A DNA stretch of 64,000 bases from Paraburkholderia ultramafica (GTDB lineage: Bacteria; Pseudomonadota; Gammaproteobacteria; Burkholderiales; Burkholderiaceae). Of this stretch, positions 16,904 to 25,663 are shown in pieces. Under the pieces are notes generated by a model. It saw only the letters and a program-made list of their open reading frames with translations. It searched no databases and had not been told where the DNA came from. The stretch is taken from contig NZ_CADIKK010000030.1 of the NCBI RefSeq assembly GCF_902859915.1, positions 1 to 64,000 on the forward strand, read 5' to 3'. Position 1 is the stretch's first letter, and every line of letters starts with the position of its first letter. The position numbers were made by a program, and so were the translations under genes.

Positions 16904-18598
16904 GTGCAGTCTCCGGTACCGAAAAGGATCTCCGCAGCCGCAGTTCTTACGATCCTATTAACAATCGCCGGCTGCGCCAGTACCGGAGGCATCGCACCGC
17001 AAGATCGTGGAATCGAGCCGTCCTCACTCGACGCGGGCAATGCGATCCGCGCCGCCAACGCCGACGCCCAATGGCCGGCCGCCGACTGGTGGCGCGCCTA
17101 TGACGATCCGCAGCTCAATGAGTGGATCGAAGCCGCACAGGCGAACAACCCGAGTCTCGCGGCCGCCCAGGCACGCGTGCGCGAGGCGATGTCGATGGCG
17201 GGCGTCGCCCGCTCGGCGTTGTCGCCGCAAGTCAACGGCAGCCTGTCGATCCAGCGTCAGAAGTGGGCCGACAATGTGTATTACGGCTCGGGGCCGCTCG
17301 CGGGCGAGCAAACGTGGAATAACACCGGCACGCTGAGCCTGTCGTACCACCTCGATTTCTGGGGCAAGGACAAGAACGCCGCCGGGCGCGCGCTCGACGC
17401 CGCCCATGCCAGTGCCGCTGATGCCCGCGCCGCCCAGCTCGAACTGCAAGGCAACGTGGTGCGCACCTACATCGAGATGTCGCTGAACTACGCGCTGCTC
17501 GATATCGCCAAGGCCACCTTGCAGCAACAGCAGCAGATCGTGGATCTGGCCAACCGGCGTCTGAAAGGCGGCATCGGTACGCAGCTCGAAGTGAGCCAGG
17601 CCGAAACGCCGTTGCCGGAATACGAGCGCCAGATCGACGAGATCGAAGAAAGGATCGCGCTGGGCCGCAATCAGCTGGCCGCGCTGGCCGGCAAGGGTCC
17701 GGGCGCGGGCGACGCGATCCAGCGCCCGGCGCTGTCGCTCGCCACCCAAACCGGTTTGCCGAGCGCCTTGCCCGCGGACCTGATCGGCCATCGGCCGGAC
17801 GTGGTCGCGGCGCGCTGGACCGTCGCCGCCCAGGCGCGCGGCATCGACGTCGCCAAGGCCAGCTTCTATCCGGACATCAACCTGCTGGCGTCGATCGGCG
17901 GTTATGCGGCGATGGGGCCGCTGTTCCAGTTTCTGAAGAGTCCGTCGCATAGCTGGAGCGTGGGTCCGGCGTTGTCGCTGCCGATCTTCGACGGCGGCCG
18001 GCTGCGCTCGCAACTCGGCGCGGCGTCGGCCGGCTACGACGAGGCAGTGGAGCGCTACAACCAGTCGATCGTCGGCGCGCTGAAGGATATCTCCGATCAG
18101 GTGATCCGCATCCGCTCGCTCGCCACCCAGGCCGACGACGCCGACCGTTCGGTCGCGGCGGCCCGCAAGAGCTATGAGCTCTCGCGCGAAGGTTATCGGC
18201 GCGGCCTGACCGAGTATCTGAACGTGCTGGTCGCGCAGAACCAGTTGCTGCGCGCGCAGGAAGGCGTCGCGAAGATCCAGGCCGAGCGGCTCGGCGCGCA
18301 TGCGTCGCTGGTCACGGCGCTGGGCGGCGGGCTCGACGAGCCGGCCAATGGTCCGCAGGAAAACGAAACGCTGCCGGCGCATGGCAAGGGTAAGAACAAC
18401 GCCGCTGCCGCTGCCGCCGCCGACCACGCCGCTGCCAAACCGGCAGCCCCTTCAAACGTCCCGGCGCAAGCAGGTTCGGCCAGCCACGCGGACACCGCCG
18501 TACCCGCGCCCGCTGCCGCCAGCCGCGCGAACCGCACCGGCATGAGCACCGCTGCCACCACGCCGCGCGCCACCGCCGGCGCGCCGGCGGCTGAGTGA
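16904..18598 (+). CDS. Outer membrane efflux lipoprotein, NodT family (TolC-like)
   Basis: The 564-residue protein starts at GTG 16904, five bases after GGAGG. A lipoprotein signal ends in TIAGC with Cys24 as the lipidated residue. Two outer membrane efflux repeats follow (about 60-260 and 270-470; QANNPSLAAAQARVREA, SLSYHLDFWGKD, LSLPIFDGGRLRSQL). The trimeric channel would let the FUSC/HlyD pump export across the outer membrane. The last 95 residues are an Ala/Pro/Thr-rich tail not found in the core family and presumably disordered. It is the first gene of a four-gene operon and ends 11 bases before the FUSC start. Confidence 0.92.
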   Translation: MQSPVPKRISAAAVLTILLTIAGCASTGGIAPQDRGIEPSSLDAGNAIRAANADAQWPAADWWRAYDDPQLNEWIEAAQANNPSLAAAQARVREAMSMAGVARSALSPQVNGSLSIQRQKWADNVYYGSGPLAGEQTWNNTGTLSLSYHLDFWGKDKNAAGRALDAAHASAADARAAQLELQGNVVRTYIEMSLNYALLDIAKATLQQQQQIVDLANRRLKGGIGTQLEVSQAETPLPEYERQIDEIEERIALGRNQLAALAGKGPGAGDAIQRPALSLATQTGLPSALPADLIGHRPDVVAARWTVAAQARGIDVAKASFYPDINLLASIGGYAAMGPLFQFLKSPSHSWSVGPALSLPIFDGGRLRSQLGAASAGYDEAVERYNQSIVGALKDISDQVIRIRSLATQADDADRSVAAARKSYELSREGYRRGLTEYLNVLVAQNQLLRAQEGVAKIQAERLGAHASLVTALGGGLDEPANGPQENETLPAHGKGKNNAAAAAAADHAAAKPAAPSNVPAQAGSASHADTAVPAPAAASRANRTGMSTAATTPRATAGAPAAE

Positions 18599-18609
18599 GG
18601 AAGCCGGCC

Positions 18610-20820
18610 ATGTCAGCGTCTCCCTCTTCCACCGCGCGTTCCGCGTCGTTCGCCTCGTTATGCACGGCCGCCGCCGAATGGGCGCGCACCGACGGCTTCA
18701 CGTGGGTCTACATCTTCAAGGCGCTCGCCGCCTCTTTTCTCGCGCTCGGCATCGCGATGAAGCTCGATCTGCCGCAGCCGCGCACCGCGATGACCACCGT
18801 GTTCATCGTGATGCAGCCGCAAAGCGGCATGGTGTTCGCGAAGAGCTTCTATCGGATCTGCGGCACCCTCGTCGGCCTCGTCGTGATGCTCGCGCTGATC
18901 GGCCTGTTCGCGCAGCAGCCGGAGCTGTTCATCGCGTCGACGGCGATCTGGGTCGGCATCTGCACCGCGGGCGCCGCGCGCAACCGCAACTTCCGCTCGT
19001 ACGGTTTCGTGCTGGCCGGCTACACCGCCGCGCTGATCGGCATTCCCGCCTCGCAGCATCCGGACGGCGCGTTTCTGAGCGCGCTCACGCGGGTCGCCGA
19101 AGTGGTGCTCGGCATCGTCTGCGCGGGCGCGGTGAGCGGCCTCGTGTTTCCGCAGTTCGCCGGCTTGCAGATGCGCAGCACCGTGCGGGCGCGCTTCTCG
19201 GCCTTCGTCGAGTACGTGTCGGCGTCGCTGGCCGGCCGCAACGACCGCGCGCAGATCGAAGCAAGCAATGCGCGCTTTGTCGCCGACATCGTCGGCTTCG
19301 AAGCGGCGCGCAGCGTGGCCGTGTTCGAAGGCCACGATTCGCGGATGCGCGGCGGCCGTCTCGCGCGTCTGAACAGCGAGTTCATGACCGCGTCGACGCG
19401 CTTTCACGCGCTGCATCAGTTGATGAACCGGCTGCGCGCGACCGACACGAGCGGCGCGCGCGACGCCATCGCCGCGCTCGATCCGTACTTCAAGGAGATC
19501 GCCCCGCTGCTCGCGAAGTCCGGCGAACCGGTGCTGAGCGCCGCCGATGCCGAGCACGCCGCCGCGCAACTCGACGCGTACAAGACCGCGTTGCCCAAGC
19601 GCGTGCGCGCGACGCGCGCCGAACTGGAGACGCATGCCGATGCGCCGCTGCTCGACTTCGATACCGGCGCCGAACTGCTGTACCGCTTCATCGACGAGCT
19701 GCATGCGTACGCGGCCACCTACGCGTCGCTGGCCGTCGACACGCATGCGCGCGAACGCTGGATAGAACGTTACGAACCGAAGACGAACGCGATCGCGGCG
19801 GGTGTCGCGGGCTTGCGCGCCACCATCGTGATGATGGTGCTCGGCGCGTTCTGGATCGCGACCGCGTGGCCGAGCGGCTCGACCTTGACGCTGAACGCCG
19901 CGGCGGTGTGCGCGCTGGCGTCGTCGTCGCCGAATCCGAAGCGCACCGCGTTCCAGATGGCCGGCGGCACGCTGGTCGCAACGCTGATGGGCATGATCGC
20001 GGTGTACGGCGTGTTTCCGCACATCGACGGCTTCGTGATGCTGTGCGCGGCGCTCGCGCCGTTCCTGCTGCTCGGCGTGTTCATGACCATGCGCCCGCTG
20101 CTGGCTGGCTACGGTATCGGCTACTGCATCTTCTTCTGTTTTCTGGCCGGCCCGGACAACCTGATGCACTACGACCCGAGCGCGTTCATGAACGATGCGC
20201 TGGCGCTGGTGCTGTCGATGCTGGTGTCGTCGATCGCGTTCGCGGTGTTGCTGCCGCCGTCCACGCCATGGCTGCGCAACCGCCTGCTGGTGGACTTGCG
20301 CCGCCAGGTGGTGCTGGCGAGCCGCGCGGGCCTGCGGCGGGTGCGTTCGCGTTTCGAAAGCGGCGCGCGCGATCTGATGTTCCAGATCAACTCGCTCGCG
20401 CAAAACGAGCCCGAACTCAAACGCGACACGTTGCGCTGGCTGTTCTCGGTGCTCGAAGTAGGCAATGCGGTGATCGACCTGCGCCGCGAAGTGGCGACGC
20501 TGCCCGCCGACGCCCGCTATGCGTCGTCGATGCCGTGGCGCATCGCGCTGCGAAGCATGGGCGATGCGCTGAGCGCGCTGTTCGAGCGGCCGCGCGAGGA
20601 CCGCTTCGACCGGGCGCTCGCAGCGACTACCGACGCGATTGCCACGCTCCAGCAGATGCTGGTCACGTTCACGCCGCCGCGTGAAGAGCGCCATCAACTG
20701 CAGCGCATCCTGAGTCAACTGCATTTCATTCGTACCGCGCTGCTCGATCCGCAATCGCCGCTCGAACCGTTGATGAGCGGATCTGCCAACGCGTCAGAAG
20801 GAGTTCTTCATGCCACGTGA
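18610..20820 (+). CDS. FUSC-family inner membrane transporter (AaeB/fusaric acid resistance-like)
   Basis: The protein of 736 residues has a duplicated layout: membrane segments at about 30-175, a soluble helical region, then a second membrane block at about 400-545 (TIVMMVLGAFWIATAWPSGST) and a C-terminal soluble domain. This is the FUSC/AaeB pattern; AaeB exports p-hydroxybenzoate and related aromatic acids using the proton gradient. The start at ATG 18610 follows GAGGAAG; a GTG at 18595 overlapping the previous stop is an alternative. It overlaps the DUF1656 gene by 11 bases. Confidence 0.92.
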   Translation: MSASPSSTARSASFASLCTAAAEWARTDGFTWVYIFKALAASFLALGIAMKLDLPQPRTAMTTVFIVMQPQSGMVFAKSFYRICGTLVGLVVMLALIGLFAQQPELFIASTAIWVGICTAGAARNRNFRSYGFVLAGYTAALIGIPASQHPDGAFLSALTRVAEVVLGIVCAGAVSGLVFPQFAGLQMRSTVRARFSAFVEYVSASLAGRNDRAQIEASNARFVADIVGFEAARSVAVFEGHDSRMRGGRLARLNSEFMTASTRFHALHQLMNRLRATDTSGARDAIAALDPYFKEIAPLLAKSGEPVLSAADAEHAAAQLDAYKTALPKRVRATRAELETHADAPLLDFDTGAELLYRFIDELHAYAATYASLAVDTHARERWIERYEPKTNAIAAGVAGLRATIVMMVLGAFWIATAWPSGSTLTLNAAAVCALASSSPNPKRTAFQMAGGTLVATLMGMIAVYGVFPHIDGFVMLCAALAPFLLLGVFMTMRPLLAGYGIGYCIFFCFLAGPDNLMHYDPSAFMNDALALVLSMLVSSIAFAVLLPPSTPWLRNRLLVDLRRQVVLASRAGLRRVRSRFESGARDLMFQINSLAQNEPELKRDTLRWLFSVLEVGNAVIDLRREVATLPADARYASSMPWRIALRSMGDALSALFERPREDRFDRALAATTDAIATLQQMLVTFTPPREERHQLQRILSQLHFIRTALLDPQSPLEPLMSGSANASEGVLHAT

Positions 20821-21010
20821 TATCGCCATCCTCGATGCCTACATGCCGGCCATCGTGCTGCTGTTCATCGCGGGCGCCGCGCTTACCTGGGTGCTGGACC
20901 GCGTGATCGCCTATACGGGCCTGTATCGCGTGGTGTGGCATCCCTCCCTGTTCCGGGCCAGCTTGCTCGTCTGTGTGTGCGGCCTGCTGGGTCTCGCCGT
21001 TTATCGTTGA
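20810..21010 (+). CDS. DUF1656 small membrane protein (AaeX-like)
   Basis: The 66-residue protein has two membrane segments (about 12-31 and 45-63) with the DUF1656 pattern DAYMPAIVLLFIAGAALTWVLDR. Such peptides accompany AaeB/AaeA-type pumps; their job is unknown. The gene starts inside the end of the FUSC gene and is followed after 13 bases by the HlyD gene, so it is clearly part of the operon. It is preceded by AAGGAG. Confidence 0.9.
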   Translation: MPRDIAILDAYMPAIVLLFIAGAALTWVLDRVIAYTGLYRVVWHPSLFRASLLVCVCGLLGLAVYR

Positions 21011-21023
21011 TCAGAGTCGAAAC

Positions 21024-21899
21024 ATGACCATCCGAAATATCGTTGGCTTCGTCGCGACAGCCATTATTTTTATCGTCGCGATCTTGATTGGACGCGTGTT
21101 GTGGGTTCATTACATGGATGAACCGTGGACCCGCGACGGGCGCGTGCGCGCCGAGATCGTGAATGTCGCGCCGGACGTCTCCGGCGCGGTCGTCGATCTG
21201 CCGGTGAAGGACAACCAGTTGGTGAAGAAGGGCGACCTGTTGATGCAGATCGATCCGTCGCACTACCAGATCGCGGTCGAACAGGCGCAGGCGGCGGTGG
21301 CCGCCCGCAAGGCCGAGTTGACGATGAAGCGCGACGACGCGCAACGGCGCGCCGATATGGATGCGCTGGTGGTGTCGAAGGAAAGCCGCGAGAACGCGAC
21401 GCACACGGCGTCCGCCGCCGAGGCTTCGTATCAGCAGGCGCTGGCCGCGCTCGATGCCGCGAAGCTGAACCTGGCGCGCACCCGCGTGGTGTCGCCGGTC
21501 GACGGCTATGTGACGAACCTGAGCGTGTTCCGCGGCGACTATGCAACCGCCGGCGCCGCCAAGCTGGCGATCGTCGACAGCCACTCGTTCTGGGTCTACG
21601 GGTACTTCGAGGAAACCAAGCTGCCGCACGTTCGCATCGGCGACAAGGCGGAAGTCCGGCTGATGAGCGGCGGCACGCTGCAGGGTCACGTCGAGAGCAT
21701 CTCGCGCGGCATCTACGATCGCGACAATCCGGAGAGCCGTGAACTGCTCGCGGACGTGAATCCGACCTTCAACTGGGTGCGCCTCGCGCAGCGTGTGCCG
21801 GTGCGCGTGAAGATCGATGCCGTGCCGGATGATGTCGTGCTGGCCGCGGGGATTACCTGCACGGTGGTCGTGAAGCCTGACGCCGCCAAGTCGAGCTGA
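21024..21899 (+). CDS. HlyD/EmrA-type periplasmic adaptor (AaeA-like)
   Basis: The 291-residue membrane fusion protein has an N-terminal membrane anchor (about 6-27), a biotinyl-lipoyl half motif (VNVAPDVSGAVVDLPVKDNQLVKKGDLL), a short helical hairpin, the second half motif (TRVVSPVDGYVTNLSVFRGDY) and a beta-barrel (SFWVYGYFEETKL). It should link the FUSC pump to the outer membrane channel. It is the last gene of the operon, with an inverted repeat 31 bases past the stop. Confidence 0.93.
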   Translation: MTIRNIVGFVATAIIFIVAILIGRVLWVHYMDEPWTRDGRVRAEIVNVAPDVSGAVVDLPVKDNQLVKKGDLLMQIDPSHYQIAVEQAQAAVAARKAELTMKRDDAQRRADMDALVVSKESRENATHTASAAEASYQQALAALDAAKLNLARTRVVSPVDGYVTNLSVFRGDYATAGAAKLAIVDSHSFWVYGYFEETKLPHVRIGDKAEVRLMSGGTLQGHVESISRGIYDRDNPESRELLADVNPTFNWVRLAQRVPVRVKIDAVPDDVVLAAGITCTVVVKPDAAKSS

Positions 21900-21929
21900 C
21901 GAGGCCGATGGATCGCGTCAAGCGGCGCT

Positions 21930-21963
21930 GCGTTGTCCATGCGCGCAAGCAGATGGACAACGC
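21930..21963. terminator. Inverted repeat between the convergent HlyD and chemotaxis genes
   Basis: GCGTTGTCCAT and ATGGACAACGC make a perfect 11-bp stem around a 12-base loop in the 96-base gap between two converging genes. No T tract follows on either strand, so it is a likely bidirectional terminator or 3' end, not a textbook intrinsic one. Confidence 0.55.
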
Positions 21964-21995
21964 GCGAACGATCAGCGCCGTGCAATCCAACCCGC

Positions 21996-23672
21996 TTACA
22001 GCCTGAATTTCCCGACCATCGCCTTCAGCCCGCGCGCCTGATCGTCCAGCGATCGGGCCGCGGCGGTGGCCTGCTCCACCAGCGCGGCATTTTGCTGCGT
22101 GCCCGAATCCATCTGCGTGACCGCGAGGTTGATCTCCTCGATGCCGGCGCTCTGCTCGGACGAGGCCGCCGAAATCTCGCCCATGATGTCGGTGACGCGC
22201 TTCACCGCCTTGACCACTTCATCCATCGTCTGCCCGGCGTCCTGGGCCAGCGTCGAGCCGTTGCTCACCCGTTCGACCGACGCATTGATCAAGCCTTTGA
22301 TCTCCTTCGCGGCAGCGGCGCTGCGCTGCGCCAGGTTGCGCACCTCGGCGGCGACCACCGAAAACCCGCGGCCTTCCTCGCCGGCGCGCGCCGCCTCGAC
22401 CGCCGCGTTCAACGCCAGAATGTTGGTCTGAAACGCAATCCCCTCGATCACGCCGATGATGTCGCCGATACTGCGCGCGCTGTCGTTGATGTCGTTCATC
22501 GTTGCGACCACGCGGCTCACCACCGCGCCGCCCTTCTCGGCGATCTCCGACGCGTTGTTGGCGAGCGTGCTCGCCTGCTTCGCGTTGTCGGCGTTCTGGC
22601 GCACCGTCGAGGTCAACTGCTCCATGCTGCTCGCGGTGCGCTCGAGCGCCATCGCCTGTTGCTCGGTACGCTGCGACAGGTCCAGGTTGCCCATCGAGAT
22701 CTGGCCTGACGCGGTCGCGATCGCGTCCGCGCTCGACGCGATGTCGGAGACCGTCGTCGCGAGTCCGCTCTGCATGTCGTGCAGCGCGAACAGCATGCTC
22801 GACTTGTCCTTGCGGCCCAGCGCGATCTGGTTCGACAGATCGCCCGCCGCGATCCGGCTGGCGATTTCCTTCGCGTACGCCGGCTCGCCGCCGAGCTGGC
22901 CGGCCAGACGCCGCACCACCCACTCGCTGATGCCGAACGCCAGCGCGATCAGCGCGACCGTCATCGCCGCGAGCATCACGAACGACGACTGGTAGATGAA
23001 ACCCGACGCGTCGATGGTCGCCTTCGCGGCGGTGCCGCGCTGCGCGACGAGTTCGTCGACGAGCTTTTCGAGCTTGGCGGTTTCGACCAGCAACGACACG
23101 TCCTGCGTGCCGACCTGCCAGTTCATTTGCGACAGGTCGAGCGGCTGCGCTTTCACGAGCGTCACGAAGTCGCGCAGGTGGCCGCTCCACACCGTGATCG
23201 CGGCGGCAAACGCCTTCTGCTGCTCGACCGCCTTCGCGTCGGAGGTGTCGACGTACTGTTGCAGCGTGCCGAGTTGCGCGGCGAGACCGCTCAAACCCTT
23301 GTCGATGTCGGCGCCGAGTTCGTCGCGCTCCTTCGCGGTGGTCGCGGTCAGCAGCATCTTTTGCGCGCGGCTCGCGCGCAACATGTAGCCGCGCGCTTCT
23401 TCGGCGGCGCGGCTCGCGACGTGGCCCTGATCGTAGATGGATTGCGCGGACGCATTCAGACGGCTGATCTGCGCGAGCGAGAACACGCCGATCAGCAGCG
23501 TGCCGATCAGCAGCACCGCGAACGCGACGCGCAACGTCGCCTTCACCGACAAGCCCTTGAGCTTCACGGCACACGAGCGGCCGCCCGGTCCACGCGACGG
23601 CGTCGTGCCAGCCGCCTGTCCTTGCGCCAGGAACCCCGCGCCCTGCTGATTGCCTCGCGAAACTGCTTTCAT
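21996..23672 (-). CDS. Methyl-accepting chemotaxis protein
   Basis: The 558-residue receptor (from MKAVSRGNQQ) has a first membrane segment at about 45-68 (FAVLLIGTLLIGVFSLAQI), a periplasmic four-helix-bundle sensor of about 155 residues, a second segment at about 220-242, a HAMP-like region and a long signalling domain. The tip motif EGIAFQTNILALNAAVEAARAGEEG is split across positions near 420-445, with the usual flanking methylation helices. It lacks a C-terminal NWETF-type CheR tether. The ligand is unknown. An upstream ATG at 23720 is possible. A flagellar-type promoter lies upstream. Confidence 0.93.
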   Translation of the reverse strand: MKAVSRGNQQGAGFLAQGQAAGTTPSRGPGGRSCAVKLKGLSVKATLRVAFAVLLIGTLLIGVFSLAQISRLNASAQSIYDQGHVASRAAEEARGYMLRASRAQKMLLTATTAKERDELGADIDKGLSGLAAQLGTLQQYVDTSDAKAVEQQKAFAAAITVWSGHLRDFVTLVKAQPLDLSQMNWQVGTQDVSLLVETAKLEKLVDELVAQRGTAAKATIDASGFIYQSSFVMLAAMTVALIALAFGISEWVVRRLAGQLGGEPAYAKEIASRIAAGDLSNQIALGRKDKSSMLFALHDMQSGLATTVSDIASSADAIATASGQISMGNLDLSQRTEQQAMALERTASSMEQLTSTVRQNADNAKQASTLANNASEIAEKGGAVVSRVVATMNDINDSARSIGDIIGVIEGIAFQTNILALNAAVEAARAGEEGRGFSVVAAEVRNLAQRSAAAAKEIKGLINASVERVSNGSTLAQDAGQTMDEVVKAVKRVTDIMGEISAASSEQSAGIEEINLAVTQMDSGTQQNAALVEQATAAARSLDDQARGLKAMVGKFRL

Positions 23673-23739
23673 ATTCCCCGTCCCCACATATAGGCCTGCC
23701 GGAAAGGTCGGTTCCGGCATTGCCGCTTATCTCTCCGGG

Positions 23740-23767
23740 TTGACGGCAGCAACGTCTGCGATCTTTA
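23740..23767 (-). promoter_or_regulatory. Possible sigma-28 (FliA) promoter of the chemotaxis gene
   Basis: On the minus strand TAAAGATC is followed by GCCGTCAA after 12 bases, against the FliA consensus TAAAGTTT-N11-GCCGATAA. The -10 matches six of eight bases and the spacing is one base long. It lies about 70 bases before the receptor start, where such promoters are expected. Confidence 0.45.
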
Positions 23768-24170
23768 ATGCCGCTCGCGCATGCCGGCCGCGTGTCGCCC
23801 GGTCCTTGACGCGCCGCTTTGTAAGCTTCGCGCCCGCGACCGTTTATACATGGCCAAAATCCCCGAGCGGTATTTATCGGACGACTTGACCGCGGCGCGT
23901 GGTCAGGACTTGACAATCGGTGATGGGCACAGGGGTGGTGCAGCCGATTCCCGGTTTGGAAGCATCGGCGGCTTCCACGCATGCGTCCCTTTGTCTGATT
24001 CGCGACAAAACTTGTCCTTACAATTCACTCAAGCCACATTAAACTTCGACCAACGACTGAAAACGCCGGAAGTCGCGTCGAAATGCCGCAGCCCGCCCAA
24101 GCGCAACGCGCGACCCACCGGCAACTGCTGAATCCTCACTTGCCACCGTCTTTTCTCTCTCATCTAGCGT
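23768..24170. other. Upstream region of the Fsr-like gene without a recognised gene
   Basis: About 400 bases between the possible flagellar promoter of the chemotaxis gene and the MFS start. It is less GC-rich in its right half. No convincing coding frame, RNA gene or repeat was seen; it must hold the promoter for the rightward MFS gene. Confidence 0.5.
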
Positions 24171-25433
24171 ATGGAAACGAGCCTCGATAAAGGCGCCCTC
24201 GCCGGCGCATCAGCCGCAGGCGGCACTCCTGCCGCTCCCGCCGCACAACCGGCCGCCAAACTCCAGCGCACGGTCTATTCCGTGCTCGGTGCGATCAGCT
24301 TTTCGCACCTGCTCAACGACATGATCCAGTCGTTGATCCTGGCGATCTACCCGATGCTGAAAGACAACTTTTCGCTGTCGTTCGGGCAGATCGGGCTGAT
24401 CACGCTGACCTACCAGATCACCGCGTCGCTGCTGCAGCCGCTCGTCGGCTCCTATACCGACAAGCATCCGAAGCCGTATTCGCTGCCGGTCGGCATGGGC
24501 TTCACGCTCGCGGGCCTGCTGCTGATGTCGGTCGCGCCGAGCTTCGGCGTGCTGCTGGTCGCCGCGGCGCTGGTCGGCTGCGGATCGTCGGTGTTCCATC
24601 CGGAATCGTCGCGGGTCGCGCGGATGGCCTCGGGCGGCCGTCACGGACTCGCGCAGTCGCTGTTCCAGGTGGGCGGCAATGCAGGTTCGTCGCTCGGGCC
24701 GCTGCTCGCCGCGCTGATCGTGATTCCGCACGGCCAGCGCAGCATCGCGTGGTTCTCGGTGGCGGCGCTGGTCGCGATCGTCGTGCTCACGCAGATCGGC
24801 CGCTGGTACAAGCAGCATCCGTCGGTGAAAAAGGTACGCAGCCACGTGGCGCACGCAACGCTGTCGCGCAGTCAGGTCATGCTCGCGATGGGCGTGCTGG
24901 TCCTGCTGGTGTTCTCCAAGTACTTCTACCTTGCCAGCATCAACAGCTACTTCACGTTCTATCTGATCGACAAGTTCCATCTGTCGGTGCAAGCCGCGCA
25001 GATCCATCTGTTCGTGTTCCTCGCGGCGGTCGCGGCGGGCACGGTGATCGGCGGTCCGATCGGCGACCGGATCGGCCGCAAGTATGTGATCTGGGTGTCG
25101 ATCCTCGGCGTCGCGCCGTTCACGCTGCTGCTGCCGTACGCGAACCTGTTCTGGACCGGCGTGCTGACGGTGATCATCGGCGTGGTGCTGGCCTCGGCGT
25201 TCTCGGCGATCCTCGTCTATGCGCAAGAACTGATCCCGGGCAAGGTCGGGATGGTTGCGGGGCTGTTCTTCGGTTTCGCGTTCGGTCTCGGCGGGATCGG
25301 CGCGGCGGTGCTCGGGCAGTTGGCCGACGCCACCAGCATCGCGTTCGTCTACAAGGTCTGTTCATTCCTGCCGCTGATCGGCGTGCTGACGGCGTTGCTG
25401 CCGGATGTCGAAGGCAAGCGCGCGAAAGCCTGA
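24171..25433 (+). CDS. MFS transporter, fosmidomycin resistance (Fsr) type
   Basis: The 420-residue protein has an Ala-rich cytoplasmic N-terminus, then twelve membrane segments. SFSHLLNDMIQSLILAIYPMLK and SSVFHPESSRVARMASGGRHGLAQSLFQVGGNAG are hallmarks of the Fsr branch of MFS pumps, which export fosmidomycin and similar compounds in E. coli. The natural substrate is unknown. It is a single-gene unit with a strong terminator 30 bases downstream. Confidence 0.9.
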   Translation: METSLDKGALAGASAAGGTPAAPAAQPAAKLQRTVYSVLGAISFSHLLNDMIQSLILAIYPMLKDNFSLSFGQIGLITLTYQITASLLQPLVGSYTDKHPKPYSLPVGMGFTLAGLLLMSVAPSFGVLLVAAALVGCGSSVFHPESSRVARMASGGRHGLAQSLFQVGGNAGSSLGPLLAALIVIPHGQRSIAWFSVAALVAIVVLTQIGRWYKQHPSVKKVRSHVAHATLSRSQVMLAMGVLVLLVFSKYFYLASINSYFTFYLIDKFHLSVQAAQIHLFVFLAAVAAGTVIGGPIGDRIGRKYVIWVSILGVAPFTLLLPYANLFWTGVLTVIIGVVLASAFSAILVYAQELIPGKVGMVAGLFFGFAFGLGGIGAAVLGQLADATSIAFVYKVCSFLPLIGVLTALLPDVEGKRAKA

Positions 25434-25462
25434 TTGGCCGGCTCGCAAGCTGCATCTTGGGG

Positions 25463-25485
25463 AAAGGCGCTGCGGCGCCTTTTTT
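25463..25485 (+). terminator. Intrinsic terminator after the Fsr-like gene
   Basis: AAAGGCGC-TGCG-GCGCCTTT gives an 8-bp perfect stem with a 4-base loop, running straight into a T tract. It sits 30 bases past the stop. Confidence 0.9.
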
Positions 25486-25663
25486 CTTGTTGCGTGGCAA
25501 GGTAAAACGCGGCGCGCACGCCGTCCCCGCTCATGGTGAACCCGCGTTGTCCGCCACGCCGCGCGTGCTCTATCCTTGTGCGAATGCATACTGCACTCGC
25601 GCCGCGCAACGCGGCCGCACGACCCGACCTCCGTTCACTCACGCAGCAGAAGGATCGCCGCAG

